DNA of 64,000 nt from NCBI GenBank assembly GCA_030512295.1, contig JAULSR010000002.1:9486001-9550000 (forward strand), written 5' to 3'. The position numbers were made by a program, and so were the translations under genes. Positions 44,225 to 57,500 of this stretch are shown piece by piece. The stretch's first letter is position 1. Every line of letters starts with the position of its first letter. The DNA is from Bombardia bombarda (taxonomy: Eukaryota; Ascomycota; Sordariomycetes; Sordariales; Lasiosphaeriaceae). Below the pieces are notes generated by a model. The model was not told the origin of the DNA, made no database searches, and saw only the letters and a list, made by a program, of their open reading frames with translations.

Positions 44225-45748
44225 CTACTTCATGTTGAGCAACAGATAGCGAACACCGGCATAGGCCTCGTCAGCGGTGGGCAGGATCTGGTTAGCCGGG
44301 AGGACGAAACCGTAGTTACCGGTATCACGCAGCTCCGAAGTAAAGACATAGTCAGCACCGACGACATCGTTGGTGTAGTCAACACTGCTACCGGTTGCCT
44401 GGTAGATGGTGCTGCAGATGGGACCATAGCGGAAGGAGGTGCCATGCACAGCCCTTATCGCAGCCACTGCGCCTCGGGCAAGGGACTGCAGCTCTGTGTT
44501 TTTCGGTGCGGTGGCGGAGCAAGAGTATCCATAGGCTATTCCCATGTCAGTTTGTGGCTGGTGAGGATATGCAAAGAAGAAACTTACGAGTCATGAAGAG
44601 CTGCGAGTAGGAGTGGTAGTCGATGAAGAGCTTCAGTCCTTGGCTGGCCTTGACGGATCGCAGCTGGGCGGCGAGAGCAGTGGTCTCAGGGGCGGACGAC
44701 TGGGACGGTCCCTTGAAGTCCTCTGCGCAGGGGTTGGTAGATGCACCACCGCTGACGGACCACATGTAAGGCCAGTTGCGGTTGATATCATGGCCAATGC
44801 AAGTGCTGCCTGAGGTGCTTTGTCTGTTCTTGCGCCACAGACGATCGTTTGTCTGGGTGTAAACGAAGCCTGCGATGTTCCTGTTAATACTACATGGGGC
44901 CATCGTACAAAGAAAGCTAGGTGTATCTCTTACCATCTGGGTTGACGACGGGGAAAATGTAGAAGTCGTATTTGTCCACGAAACCCTTGATCTCAGCATT
45001 GGAGGCGTAGTTGGTCAAGAGGTTATAGGCCATGTATTCGGTCGTCTGCCTTATAAGTTAGAAAACCTGCCAGTCACATGGCCAGGGGTCGTTAATAACT
45101 GACCATTGTACCAACCCACTCGCGGGCATGGACGGTGCCGTGAAAGACAACAGCAGGCTTGACGCCTCGGCCAGAGCTTCCCCAAAACTGAATACCCGTG
45201 ATGGCGCGTCCGTTAAGCGAGTTACCGGCAGTGACGATGCGGGCCTGAGTCGGGTAGGCAGCAACGAGGTCGTTCAAAAACTGCAAGTGGTCGGCGTAGG
45301 AATGGTACGAGTTGAACCATGTGGCGTTGACGGCAGCAGCGCCGACTGGATTATTGTTAGCAAGAGGGCAACAGGGACATGGAGAGAACATCATGAATCA
45401 CCCACCCTCGTATGTTTGGAAAGCCGACTCCTCGGCGATGGATGCGCCCAGATCGTCGTGCATGACAGCAGAGTTCATCCCGACAGTCGCCTTGGTGAAG
45501 GCGGCGAGGGACTGGGGAGGGACGACAATGTCGGAAAAGGTGCCCGCTCTCGGGGCTCCCTTCCATGTCGACAGGCCCAGCTTCTCGACGATGCCGCTGA
45601 CCTTGGAGGCATCGGTGCCAACCTCGACGCGGAAGACCTTGTAACCATCATACGACTTGGTTTGGGGTCTGCCTTCTGATCGAGAAACGGCCGCGCCTGC
45701 CGTCGACGACAGGGCGAGCAAAGCGGAGAAGGCCGACAGATACCTCAT
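44225..45748 (-). CDS. Secreted M14 metallocarboxypeptidase (carboxypeptidase A type)
   Basis: Five exons: 45406-45748, 45104-45345, 44934-45045, 44588-44869 and 44225-44535, giving 429 aa. A signal peptide (MRYLSAFSALLALSSTAGA) and a propeptide precede the catalytic domain, which begins near NATWFNSYHSYADHLQFL. Zinc ligands are His and Glu in HGTVHAREW and His in FIDYHSYSQ. The substrate-binding NRNWPY is intact, and the catalytic Glu is in TSELRDTGNYGF. The enzyme would remove C-terminal residues, preferably hydrophobic, from peptides outside the cell; it should be an inactive zymogen until the propeptide is cut. All junctions are GT-AG and in phase. Family and activity are secure; nutritional or virulence role is not shown. 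Confidence 0.93.
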
Positions 45749-47402
45749 CTTGATCGAGTTGGGGTGCGCGTCTGGAGATTGATTGATCCTTCGCTGCGGT
45801 GCTCTGGGACAGCTAGAGCCAGGGAAGAAGAAGCTGGGAAACAAGCATTCTATACCTGACGCCGTCGAGCATTGTGCTTGGCGATGTGGGTGTTCCAGGC
45901 AAGAAGGGTTGCATCATTGCACCGGTGCCTGTGCGATGGGGTGCAGTCGAGCCTGCCATGCTGGTTAAGCTTGTGGAAAGCAGGCAGGTGCGGATGGGGC
46001 GCTTTGCGGGACGCGATCGAAAGAGCTACCCATATCGACACTATCGAACCTTCCGTTTTTGGGCGAGCCGCGGGCGCAGATCGGGGCTTCCCAACTGGCC
46101 TTCGGTGGTTTCGCTGCAACGTGCGGCAAGCCGCTACTACCCTTAGCACCGTCCAGCCAATGGCTCGCCTGGAGCAATATGGACACACTGAGTCGCAGCC
46201 CATCTGGTCCACGGTAGGCGGCACGGCATTGCAACCGAGATCTGTCGTGAATCACTTCACCTTAATCCAGATGCCGAACCAGGATCAATCCCCGGGTGCC
46301 AAGCCGCCCTTGCACCTTCCACATCGAGACTTGCAACCTGCGACTGCCTGCGACTGCCTGCGATTGCCCCATCGACCTTCTAGAATCAAGAAAGCCGAGG
46401 CCCAGCAACAGGCGCAACATTACGTGACACAGGCGTGTTTCCTTGCCTGTACATGTACCATGTGGGAAGAGACTCAGTGTCGCCAATAGCCGGACCGTAC
46501 CACTCCGTCTCGCGAGCTTCCTGTTCTGGCAACGCGAGAGCCAGTTTCTCTGGAAATGGCAGAACTGAAGCACAAGTCTAGACCTTCGTAGCGCAATTCT
46601 TAACTCAATCCTGGGGAGCATATGCGTGGAAACAAGGTGCGTTGTACGAAATGCTGGGGTGGGGGGACAGAGAGCTACGCTGTTACACTAGAACTAAGTT
46701 CAGTCCCTGGGAAAAGGATCGCCGATTCGATAGTTACACTAAAAGCGGTTTAGCAAGTGACCGCACCTTAAACTCACTATTCTGTTGGAGATTCGTGGAA
46801 AGTGGCTAAATGCTGCGAAAATAGGTGCCTGATAAGGGAAATCAAGAAGCAGCGTCTTCTGAGATAAACATTAAAGGCAGGGTAACATGAATACTTAGGT
46901 GAAATATTCGGTCTCTTAGAATTGGTATTTCTACTCGGCGCATCTTCATTCATCTCGATTGTATGTTGGATATAAGATGGCACTTTGTTTCTATTGCAGC
47001 GTTCTGACCACAAACCCCTATCAAGCATTCCTGTGCGCTCTCGAAACTACTCTTTTCCAGGTCGAAATTGACAAAAACCCTACAGGAGTCTTAGAAATCA
47101 AGACCAGCCCTAGCCAAGAACCACATGGTCGAGATTTGTCTCTGCACGAAACACGATCGGGGTAGCTTGGTTCGAGCTTGGTTACCCAGGTGCCTGGTCG
47201 GTCAAGCCGCGGCGGCAACCAACCAATCTCGTGGGACGCATGGAGGCGTGGCATACAGAATGCGGGGAACTCCAACCCGCCCCTTTCTTCCTATCGTCGC
47301 TCTCACCCCCAGTCGTTAGGTAGCCTAGCAAAACCCGACTACCAGCGCGACAGACAGCGCCCAATTGTATACTTAGGCAACTAAGCCAGCCAAGACCAAG
47401 AC
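45749..47402. other. Long intergenic region between divergent genes
   Basis: A 205-aa plus frame (45872-46489) is present but has Arg/Cys/Trp-rich chance composition and no domain. A short GCGACTGCCT direct repeat lies at about 46340-46368. Otherwise nothing. Confidence 0.5.
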
Positions 47403-48482
47403 ATGTACGGAGAATCTCCATCATCACATCAAGCAGAAACAATGACTACCACCACTCCGACCTCAACCTCCCAATACGATGCCATCGGCTCCAAGTACAA
47501 CCTCTTCAAAGCCCTCCCCACCTCGGCCATCGAGGTCGTCAGCCTTGAGGCAGCGCTCACGCCGTATATCCGAGGAGAGAAAAGAAGAGAAGGGAGCAAC
47601 GGTGCAGGCGGGTTCCGCGTCCTTGATCTCGCCTGTGGCACAGGCTATTACTCACGAAAGCTCGTTCAGGAATGGGGCGCGTCCTACGTCCTCGGCATCG
47701 ACCTATCGACGGAGATGGTGCAAGTTGCACGGCAGCAGCATAAACATCAGGACGAGAGGAAGGAAGTCACAAACGGGCGCGTCGGCGAACAAGAATTCCA
47801 TAAACTTGGCCAAACAGCAGCAGCACCACCCAAGATCGAGTTCCGCGTTGGCAACGCCATGACACTAGGCAAGGTTGTTGTTGATGGCGACAACAAAGAA
47901 GAAGGAACAAGGGGGTTCGACATGGTCGTTGGCGCCTGGCTGCTCAACTACGCTGCCAGCTTGCAAGAGCTGACAGCGATGTTCAGCACCGTCGCTACCA
48001 ACCTGCGATTATCGTCCGATGGCGGTGGAGTGTTCGTGGGTGTCACACCGCCCGTCGTCAGCGCCGGCGAGTTCGACGCCTACGCGGCGAGGTCCAACCT
48101 GCACTGGGGGAATAGCGAATCCAACAGAAACAATGCCGCAGCGCAGTATGGCGTGTCGGTGCACTATTACGAGAAGTTGGAGTCCGGGGAGGGATGGAGG
48201 ACTGAGGTCACCATGTCCGGCGCTGGAGAAGCAACGCGAGGACCAGAGAGGAACGGGGAGGAGCAGAAACTGAAAGGGGTGTCGTTCCGTAATTATCACC
48301 TCACCAAGGATGTATACGAGCAGGCGGCGCGGGACGGCGGTATGCGCGGCCTGTTGGAGTGGAGGAAGGTCGAGGAACCGTTGCCGGAGGCGGTGGTGGC
48401 AGCGACGGGAGAAGAGTTCTGGAAGGAGTATTCCAGGGCGGGGGCACACTTGAGTGTTTTGGTTGTTGAGAGGGGGGATTGA
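47403..48482 (+). CDS. SAM-dependent class I methyltransferase
   Basis: Single exon, 359 aa from the first ATG. The ATG at 47442 (MTTTTPTSTSQYDAIGSKY) is an equal or better start, because relatives begin close to YDAIGSKYN. Motif I VLDLACGTGYYSRKL binds SAM, followed by LGIDLSTEMVQVAR (motif post I) and FDMVVGAWLLNYA (motif II region). Compared with relatives there is a Lys/Glu/Gln-rich insertion between the second strand and motif II (about residues 110-165). The C-terminal part (YHLTKDVYEQAARDGGM) is the usual substrate-side cap. The protein is cytosolic and the substrate unknown; small molecule methylation is most likely. Divergent from the carboxypeptidase. Confidence 0.82.
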   Translation: MYGESPSSHQAETMTTTTPTSTSQYDAIGSKYNLFKALPTSAIEVVSLEAALTPYIRGEKRREGSNGAGGFRVLDLACGTGYYSRKLVQEWGASYVLGIDLSTEMVQVARQQHKHQDERKEVTNGRVGEQEFHKLGQTAAAPPKIEFRVGNAMTLGKVVVDGDNKEEGTRGFDMVVGAWLLNYAASLQELTAMFSTVATNLRLSSDGGGVFVGVTPPVVSAGEFDAYAARSNLHWGNSESNRNNAAAQYGVSVHYYEKLESGEGWRTEVTMSGAGEATRGPERNGEEQKLKGVSFRNYHLTKDVYEQAARDGGMRGLLEWRKVEEPLPEAVVAATGEEFWKEYSRAGAHLSVLVVERGD

Positions 48483-48773
48483 GACTTTATTTGGTGAATA
48501 AGTGGATATATGGACGTGTTAATTTGCGTGTCTTTATGTTCGTGTGTGTTTGCGAGGTAAGGCAGTTATGAAGATGCAGGGATCTAATAGAATGATAATA
48601 AGTTGTGCAAACGAATTCAAACACGGTTGGATTAGCAGCACTTTCACCCCTAACCTAACTTAATAAGGGACTAGCCCGAAAGATGACTCTACCATTGCTA
48701 GGCAACAAACTAAACATAATTCCTTTTTCGATCCAAAATCACCCCCTTATCTCTCAACCTCACATCACCCATC

Positions 48774-49478
48774 ATGTCCTTCCAACCCATCCGCCTCACG
48801 ACATACCAGAACATCGAAGACACATATCCCCTCATCCTCACCTACATCCAAAACCCCTCGGCCGCACTCTCCGTCACCGAGCTCGCCATCGACTCAAGCG
48901 GATGGCCACGCGGCACCATCTGGCGGCGTGGCTACCCCGAGCCCCATACAAGAAAATGAGCGATCCCGCAGGGCGACTCCCAGGCCAGCAACGAAGCGCA
49001 TGCAGTCATAAAAGCCTACGTCAACTCCATGGGTCTGGGCCGCTCCATGACCCATGACATGCGGCGTTCCCTGGAATGGAAAAAGCATGACCTCTTCCAA
49101 GGAGACAGCATCACCATCAGTGACGCGGGTGAGAGTGAGGATGAAGGAGGTAGCAATGACGGCAACTGCAACACAATCAGCTCGTTGCATGATTTTGAAG
49201 CCCTTACTGGCCTTTATATTGAGATTGGCCTGCTTGTAGAGTCCCAAACAAGGTAAAACAAACACGATAACAACGATAATGACGACGAACGAGGGTTTCG
49301 GCCAAGCTGGCGGCAGCTCATTCATGTATTGCCGCTAAATCTGGAGAACCTCTGTTTATACGGTTATGCCAAGGGGGACTGTGCCAACTTGGACGCACAG
49401 ATAGCGGAAGTGATGGAGAGCAGGGCAGAAAGCTTTCCGCGGCTAAGGGACGTAAAGGGGGTAGATGAGCTTATATAA
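48774..49478 (+). pseudogene. F-box/LRR-like protein relic
   Basis: ATG 48774 opens MSFQPIRLTTYQNIEDTY and, further on, LSVTELAIDSSGWPRG, but stops at 48959. Later segments in other frames continue the theme: VIKAYVNSMGLGRSM (about 49005-49050), then WRQLIHVLPLNLENLCLYGY and ESFPRLRDVKGVDELI up to the stop at 49476-49478. The order of the pieces matches a fungal F-box-associated/leucine-rich protein of 350-450 residues; here at least two frameshifts and a large internal loss are evident. No intron set restores the frame. Confidence 0.5.
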
Positions 49479-49839
49479 GGAGTAAATAGGAAATACAGTG
49501 ACAGGAATGGGCAGATAGTTGTTGAGATGGACGAGGGGGGTCTTTGGAAAAGACCAAAGGTCGATATTAGCTGGCTGAGAATATGACACCCGAACAGAGG
49601 CATGGTTGAATGTCACTGACATTCCATTGATGACTACCTATTTAGTGTACGTGATTATATACTATCGATATGTCCTATGAACAGCATGCATCGTTAGACG
49701 TACCTCATTAAAAAGAATACTAAACGCTAAACGCCGTATTACCCCCAGCTTACAACCCTAGAAGTCATGATATATATCCAAGATTTGAACATGTCGGATA
49801 CTCTTTTCTAGCTTATAAATATCAACATTCGAAGATCAC
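49479..49839. other. Gene-free stretch
   Basis: AT-rich; nothing recognised. Holds the 3' end of the Zn2Cys6 gene. Confidence 0.5.
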
Positions 49840-52721
49840 CTAAAAATAAAACTGCGGCTGCGGCTGGCCCGGCGGAGGATGTGCAAGAAACTCAAAGTTC
49901 ATCGAGTCCACCCCGGTGTTGAATGGGTCGGGCGATTCTGAACCTGCCATGTCAGTGTTCATTGGAGGATACAAACTCTTGGGCCGAGAAGGACTTACCC
50001 CAGAAGATGGAGTCGTACAGATCCATTGGCGCCATATACGTTGTGGGGTCAAAGCCCGACATGTCTGCCATGCCACCTGGTTGTTGCATGCCTGGCATAA
50101 AGTTCATGCTATCGCATCAGTCAGTATACATCTCTCGTCCACATAAAGCAATTTCACGCCGACACAGGTCAATAGCTTACCCCGACGCATAATCCGGCAT
50201 AGTACCACCATGTTGTTGCTGCATCTCTGCCATAGCCAGGGCTGCGTTCTGATGCGGGTCGAGCCCTGGCTGCATGCCCCGAGACTGTCCGTCTGGGCCA
50301 AGCGCCGCCCCATTCGCATTCAGGCCAGCCAGCTGGCTGAGTTGCAGTGGCGTGCGCGTCCCCGAAGTAGTACCGGTGCCCGAGAGACTGCTTCCTTCTC
50401 GCTTAACCGTGGGCCCAATGACGGATCCGTGGTCATAAATATTCTTCAATGCGGTCAAAGCCCTTGAGAGAGGTCCAGAGAGCTCAATGTCATGGTCTGA
50501 CTTTTGTATATGTGGCGCGGGAGACGTCTGCTCTTTTGCAGCGGTTGCAGACAGGGCCGAGATCAGATCGCCTTGTAGCTGACGAACCTCAGGATCGGCC
50601 TTGGTTTCACCAAGAATCCCCAAGAGAACAGCAGATGATAGGCCGTGGTAGGTAAACGCCCACGACCTTGTTGGTATAACCGAAAGTTGGTGCATTGCGA
50701 GAAACATTCGCACGGTTTCGGTGAGATTTTCCTTGCACTTGCCGGCGAGATACTTCTTCTGCGAGGCCTCTAACCGGTTGTTGTTCCCCAAAAGAGCTGG
50801 TCTGCAGCACACAGATACCATAAAGGAGGTGTGGAGTCGTATTGCAAAGTATTGTAGCCTGTCAAGAGCCGATTTACAGTCCTCTTTGCTGCGCAATTGT
50901 GTCAAGAGTTTGCCGCGAATGCTCTCGAAGATAGCACAATTTTCTATAATCTGTTCGTAGGTAGCTAAGGCGGCAGCGTCGGGGTTTAGCCTCTGTGAAA
51001 TGATCTGACAGAGATGGTACATGGCCTCCAAATACGTCCATCCCTCAGTTTCGGCAACCGGAGAGAGTGGTATTGGACAGCAAGAGGTAGTTGTCATAGG
51101 AGAGCTGCCATTTTGTTCAGCGTGAGACTGACACAGAGGTGAATCACATAACATACCGGTCAAAAGACAACGAGGTCAGTGTATCGTGCCACAAGCATGT
51201 CCACCTTTTAACATTGTCAGCTAGATTCGGAAAGACATTACATATGGGAGTATTACCATAGCTTTCGCCTGGCCATCTCCCTTTTTACAACCTCGGGACT
51301 TTGACGGCCGTCGAGGGTTTGTGGACGGTGTAGGCCGAGCGACTGTGCTAATCGACACGTTAGACCGAGGAGAGCCCACGAACCCTCAGCCTTCATGTCG
51401 TTCAGTAACACAAAGCTCGTCATGAGCATGGCTTGAACAGAGTCAAGATTTGGTCTAAAGGTGTTAGAGACGCGGGTTGATATCGATGGATATATGGGGG
51501 CATACCTGAGCAGAAAGTTCCCTACTCGCAGGAAGTGAAATGCTATTTGAACGTATTTCTGTGAATCTTTGGTCCGAGTTTCATACGGAGAGTCATGGTA
51601 CTGAGAGCCAACGGCCAATACAGCAAACAGTATTGCCAACCATGATGCCGAGACAGGCTTGGTTATTTTTGTGGACGCTCGAGCATTCTTGGCTCGGTCC
51701 TCCAGGTAGGTCATCAACCTCGACTCGAGATCTTCAACATCAATGACAAAGCCCCAGAAGGGTTGAGGGATCTCCTTGTATGTGCGAAAGAGTCTGAGAA
51801 TGTTAGAGTCGGCGCAAGGCAGATGGCAGGCGGTACTTGATTACGTACTTCATGACCTCACGGTCAGACGGCAGTTCGGATGAGATGTCTAATGTTAGCC
51901 TGTCAAGATGGCGGGCCGACATGAGTGGAAAGGGGGCCGAATTATCGAGCCCAAGAAGGGACCGCATATCTGAGCGGATGACACTGACGTCCTGGGGCTC
52001 ATTGGTAGATGTCTGATCTCTTAGTAAGGCAGGAATGCTGTTCTGACCAACATATCGGGTGATCTCGACGGCGTCGGATTCTGGACTTGAGGTCAAAAGA
52101 CTGTCGTTTACTTGGGCCGGAAAGAGCCGGGAAGTCACACCACCGTATGCCCTCAAAGCCTCGCGGTCTTCGTTGCTCTGGCTTCGGGCCTCTTGCTCCT
52201 CTGGCGAGTGAGGCCTCTTCTTGCCCTGGGAGCTCTCGGTGCCGCCCACGGAGCCGGCCTTTCCTGTCGATGACCTGTTTGGCTTGTACGAGCAGAGCTG
52301 TGGGTGTTCGCGCTTGACACAGTTCTCGCATGGGCTTCTGTTATCACACTTGACCTTCCTTTGACGACATGGCCAACAAGCCGTTCCTGTTGGGGGGAGG
52401 AGATGCGTGTGAGCAGACGGCGTCTGGGCAGTGAAGCTCTGTGGACACGATGCCGAAGGCGTACAAATTCCGGTGCGCCCCGGGATTGCATGTGTTGCAC
52501 ACGCTTTCGGCAGCGGTGTAATGTTGCCGACAAGCGGGGTAGGGACGTTGGAGATGGAGATGGAGATGGAGATGGGAGATGGAGAAGGGACGGAAGGGAA
52601 CACAAGACAAGACTCGTTCGACCCACTTACCGTATCGCACCTTGCGGTGAGAATGAATGATACGACTGGCTTCCTCGGGCGTCAGATCCTCGAGGTTGGG
52701 GCTGTCGTGGGTGTCCGACAT
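49840..52721 (-). CDS. Zn2Cys6 fungal-specific transcription factor
   Basis: Eight exons: 52631-52721, 51849-52386, 51506-51793, 51257-51454, 51157-51204, 50181-51104, 49999-50108 and 49840-49943, giving 766 aa, every junction GT-AG and in phase. The binuclear cluster is CWPCRQRKVKC..C..C..C with spacing C-x2-C-x6-C-x5-C-x2-C-x8-C, at the start of exon 2. Exons 3-6 form the middle-homology domain: AEGSWALLGLTCRLAQSLGL in exon 4, KREMARRKLW joined to WTCLWHDTLTSLSFDR, then EAMYHLCQI. The C-terminus is Gln/Pro/Gly-rich (PPPGQPQPQFYF) and may activate transcription. It is a nuclear DNA-binding regulator; target genes are unknown, and the neighbours give no clear pathway. Confidence 0.92.
52550..52583. 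repeat. GGAGAT hexanucleotide repeat in transcription factor intron 1
   Basis: Five imperfect GGAGAT units on the plus strand, inside the first intron of the Zn2Cys6 gene. Confidence 0.8.
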
Positions 52722-54535
52722 TGGGCAGATTTGGAGCTGTTGGTGCCCGGTGGTGGCAGTAGTGGTAAGTGGTTTAGAGGCGGCGATGGAGTGTTTGGAG
52801 GCGGCCTTCCAGCGCCTGGATCCAGCGAATTCAGGTCAATCAGGGCGCGCGCCAAGCGGCCAGGTGGAGCCGCTGGCGATCGTGATGGCAGGGAGCCCTT
52901 CAGAAAGCGCAGATATTGGGGATTAGGGGGTCGAGGGCGATGCCAGTCGCTCCTGCGCAGGCCTACCAACGGCGTAGACTTTCACTTTGATTTGCCTTGG
53001 AATGGGGGGTGTCGAAAGGTGGAATACCGATGCAAATCCGAGGCAAGCTCCCCTCTTTGAACCAGACGCCGAGAAATCTTTAAACGTGGGGTTCGACCCC
53101 TTCGGAATTCCCGGCATGTGTGGAGCCATTTGCTGACTGAGCGCAGGCAGCCCTGGCAATATTTACCTTGGCGCCTTCCCAGTCTCCCCTGCCATTGGGT
53201 TTCTTAGCGTGATCCCCAGTCACCGCCGTCGCTCCCCGAAACACTTGCTCCACCCAAACCCGGCCTTGAACATGAACCAAACATGGAACGGATGCCGTCG
53301 TGATGGTGTTGTATAAAGCACTCATCCTCGAGCTCTTCTAGTAGATGCAATAGGATAAAGATGTTCGGGCCACCTATGCTGTCAGAACAGTCAAGAGCAA
53401 ACGATTGCAAACATCCAAACTTCGCCCAAACTTGCTGATCTCCATCGCGCTTGCACATTTTCATCCACACACGTGTATAAGAAGAGACCCACTCACACCA
53501 AGCAAGCACCGGCACATTTTGCGACAGCCATTTTCAATCTCAAATCCCATCCTGCCAGCAAACCTTTTTCAGTGTGTGCAAAATCGAGCTTGTTGATATC
53601 TGTATCGTTAATTCCATGTTCGCAAACTCGGCAGGTGATGATGGGTGTCCTTTGGTGCCTGACTGCCCTGAGGAATGCGCTGCCAGTGGTCCCCGCTTTT
53701 GGTTTGTCGGGTCGCGGAAGGGTCCGCTCCTGCCTCGTCATTGTGCTTGCACTTCGTGCCTGCTCTACTTCGTGCTGGTTTTATCTTTGATCTTGGTGCT
53801 TGTTGGCCTACGCTAACGTTGACAAACGTTTGCTCCCGTATTTCCATGTCAGCTCATCTTTGATCTGAAGATTTTAGTGATGGTTTCAGCAAACCACTTC
53901 CTATTTCCTTCATCCTCCACTCGAGCCTCAGCTCTACGGTTTCCCCCCTATTCAAGATGTACGGATCAACGTGTTTCCCGCACCCGCATGCGACCATCCC
54001 AAAAACGGAGAGGTCCCCCAGTTCAGCTACGCCAAGGCCCGCAGCCCGACAGACAGCCCTCCACCTGCACATTTGTCCCGCCGCCAGGTCCCAGCAACGA
54101 GGAACATCCACGAGGTTGTGCAGACCTCGCAAACTTATCAGGCTACGAGAGCCGTAAAGCGCAGCCAAGTTTGATTGCCAGCGCGCTCTTCTTACACCCA
54201 AGAGCAACATCGAGTTTGTGGTTGTAGTTGCTGCTGCCACTTCCCTTGACTCTAGGTCTACTTTGTTTTTTCCCTCATGGCCAGCGTTGGATGAGCTCAT
54301 CCTATTCGCCAATTTTCAACGCTGCTGTGTCACCTTAGCTTCCGCCGCACCTGTCTTTACCCGGGTCTCCCACACCAAGCATATTGAGTTCGTACGAGAT
54401 ACGTACCTTACGTACCACCGACATACCACACAATCCCAACCGTTTCCTTGGGCCAAGTCCCAGTTTCGTCGTTGGTTGCTCCTATTAGCTTCCCTAGGTA
54501 CACCTTGCTACGGTATTACAGCAAGCCACCCTGCC
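52722..54535. promoter_or_regulatory. Divergent promoter region of the Zn2Cys6 factor and the RdRP
   Basis: 1.8 kb without a supported gene; frames here are short and without domains. The RdRP frame is open upstream to 54218, but the sequence before the ATG at 54536 looks like leader, not protein. Confidence 0.45.
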
Positions 54536-57500
54536 ATGGCTGCATTCCCGTCGAGTAGCGCGCCCCCGTCCACCCCCCGCAAGAGAGATGGCACGGTCGA
54601 CGCGATTGTGCGAGATCTGAATGCCGAGTACTACCTGGGCATTCAGATACCCGACCACACTCTGACCCCTGCGCGTCGCAGGCAACTTGCACAGGAAAAT
54701 GAGGAATATGGCCGTAGCGATCGCATCTGCAAGGGCATCCATATCTTGTACTGTCAACGGAACGGAAAGTTGGACCAGGCCCTTCAAAGCTTCCGTCTGG
54801 AGGCCTCGGGTATGATTAAAAACTGGCGATCTTCTGGTTACGAAGCCCCACGACCCACACCGCGTACTGCCAAAGCTGGCACTCCAGACCAGCCTCATGA
54901 GTTGCGAAAACTCTTGTTAGAGATCATCGACGGTCTCAAGACCCAGCCCACACTGGCACGGCCTTTCTTGAGGTCGAATAGTGGGCCCTCTACCGCTCCC
55001 GAGCGCAAACTAAGCCCCCTTGCCGAATCTCCAGCCAGTCCCACTGGGTCTAAGCGTCCGTCTTATGAGGGCGAAGGCAACGACCAGATGTCTAAACGGG
55101 CGAGGAGCAGACAACCAGCAGCACCAGCATCGACGTATCATGCACAAACATCCAACGCGTTTGACCAAGTGCCTAGTAGGCGACGGGGTGCACAAGAACC
55201 AGCTATGTGGGAGTCCCGTGTCTCCCCAATACCAATCAACTTCGGCCGGACGCCCAGCCGGCCAAGAGAATCACGAGAGCCAGGCTTCACCACACCGAGG
55301 CGTGATACGTATGAGACGTCACCTTATGACCTGGACGGTGTTGCCTCCTCACATAGTTCCGCTAAATCTAGTAATGATTCGCTTCCGGGAAGTATCTTCA
55401 GCCAAGGTAATGATTTATTGCCTCTTACACAAGATACCATAGAGAGTCCCTCGCAAAAGGGAAAACCGTTCTCCACCTCCCCGGTCGCTGAAGTGGCTCA
55501 TTCAGACGATTCGTTTTACTCATTTCCTCTGTCTTCTGGAGAGCGGCGCGCGTTGAGCCGATCTTTTTCTCGAATCGACATGGAACAACGGTCCCCCGAG
55601 GCATCAGTCGTCGGCCATTACGAGCCTCAAACATACCCGAGCTCGCCCGACATCAGCATCACCTCTTTGGACTTTTCAAGCGTTCTTGATGACACCCCGT
55701 TGTCGGATCATGAACCTCAGTCGACTGCTACGCTACAAAATAGCCAGCTCAGCCCCATTGAGCAACGATTGCAAAACATTTGGCGTTAGTACATACCCAA
55801 AATCACTACCAGATTGATTTTCTAACTTCCTCTCAGCCGTATTTCCTCGTTGGCTTCATGATGCCCCACTCGCCATTGCGTGGGAACTGACGCGAATATG
55901 TCTTCATTGCAAAGTCGACCTCGAAGATAGCAGCCTCAAGTATGATCCTGCCTGGGCGAAACAGGGCATGGTTGGGATATGGAAGAGCCTCCACCGGCTA
56001 GATGTATTTCGCGGGAAGTCATTTCCCGAGAAACCGGCGCCGGATGTCTTTGCGGCTGCCTTGGCAAACTTTGGCAGCAAGGGCAACGCGGTGCTTATGT
56101 CCGCGGTACTTGACTTTAACCCCGCGAACACAGGGCCTCTTTTCCTGGTTCAAATGAAGCCACTGCAATTCGATCAGAGCTGTCGTCTCACAAGACGCTT
56201 TGGCGCCGATCGGTTTTTGGAAATCTTGATCCCCTCGCCCACAAATCAGAGCGCGCCAGAGATTGTCAGAAATCCCGGTGGCGCCGAGAAAGTCGTTGAA
56301 TGGCTGACTCGGCAGCAACATTCGCTTGCTGGACGGCAATGGCAGGCATTTTACACCAAGGATGCGGGATACAGAAAGCCGATCAAGGAGTATCGGCTGA
56401 AGCTAGATGAAAAGCCCATCATCAAGGATAGGGTGCACTTCTTCGCAGAGACGGGCCATAACTTTCGCCCAGTGCTTATTAAGACGCGGAAAGTTATTCC
56501 GGCTGATGAACCTGTGAACCAGAGGTCGGATTTTAAGGTTGGGCAGATGCTGGACTGGCTGCTGCAAATCGAGAACAACGATTCGCAGCCACATCTGAAG
56601 CTCTTTTCGCGGATCCAGCTCGGCCTGAGCAAAACATATTCCATCATGATCTTCGAGCCGAACCAGATTCGGCATCATGATGAGGATATCTTATCGCCGA
56701 TCGGAAAGGTGATGAACGACGGCATTGGGCGCATGTCTCGGTCTGTGGCGAGAAAAGTGCGGGACTTCTTGGGTTTGTCGGATATCCCCTCTGCTATACA
56801 GGCGAGAATTGGTTCTGCAAAAGGCATGTGGTTGATGGATGTCAGCGACCAAGGAGATGCCGATTGGATCGAGACGTACCCGTCCCAACGCAAGTGGATA
56901 TGCGACTATCTCGACCCGTTTCAGCGTACCCTGGAGGTTCGTAGTGTGGCCTCGGAATTGAGATCAGCTGGGTTAAACCTCCAGTTTTTGCCTGTTCTAG
57001 AGGACAGGGCGAAAGACAAATCGATGATGAGGCAGGCAATCGCAACTCGCCTAACAAACGACTTGCGACGCCAATTCGACGGTCAAAAGGCTGCTTTCAA
57101 GCGGCCACTTCAATTTCGTCAATGGATCATTGAAAATTTCGGTACTAGATCGGAGCGCGTAACCCACAGTCATGTGCGTTTCCTCGCCGGCCTGCCAGAC
57201 AGCAAGCAAGAGATTCTCATGTTTCTTCTGAACAGCGGGTTCGACCCAAAGAAGCAAAAGTTTTTGCAGGATCTCGCGTGGGATTTGCAAATGCAGAAGT
57301 GCGAAATCTTGAAAACTAAACTGAACATCAAGGTCGGCAGGTCTGCATACATATACATGGTTATCGACTTCTGGGGCGTCCTTGAAGAAAATGAGGTACA
57401 CGTTGGCTTCTCGAACAAGTTCCGTGACGAGGTAGACGATTCCTCCTACACCTTGCTTGCTGACTGCGATATTCTTGTGGCACGCTCTCCGGCCCACTTT

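Noticed and set aside
45872..46489. 205-aa plus-strand frame in a long intergenic region
   Set aside because: Rich in Arg, Cys, Trp and His with no domain, no signal peptide and no splice pattern; likely chance in GC-rich DNA.
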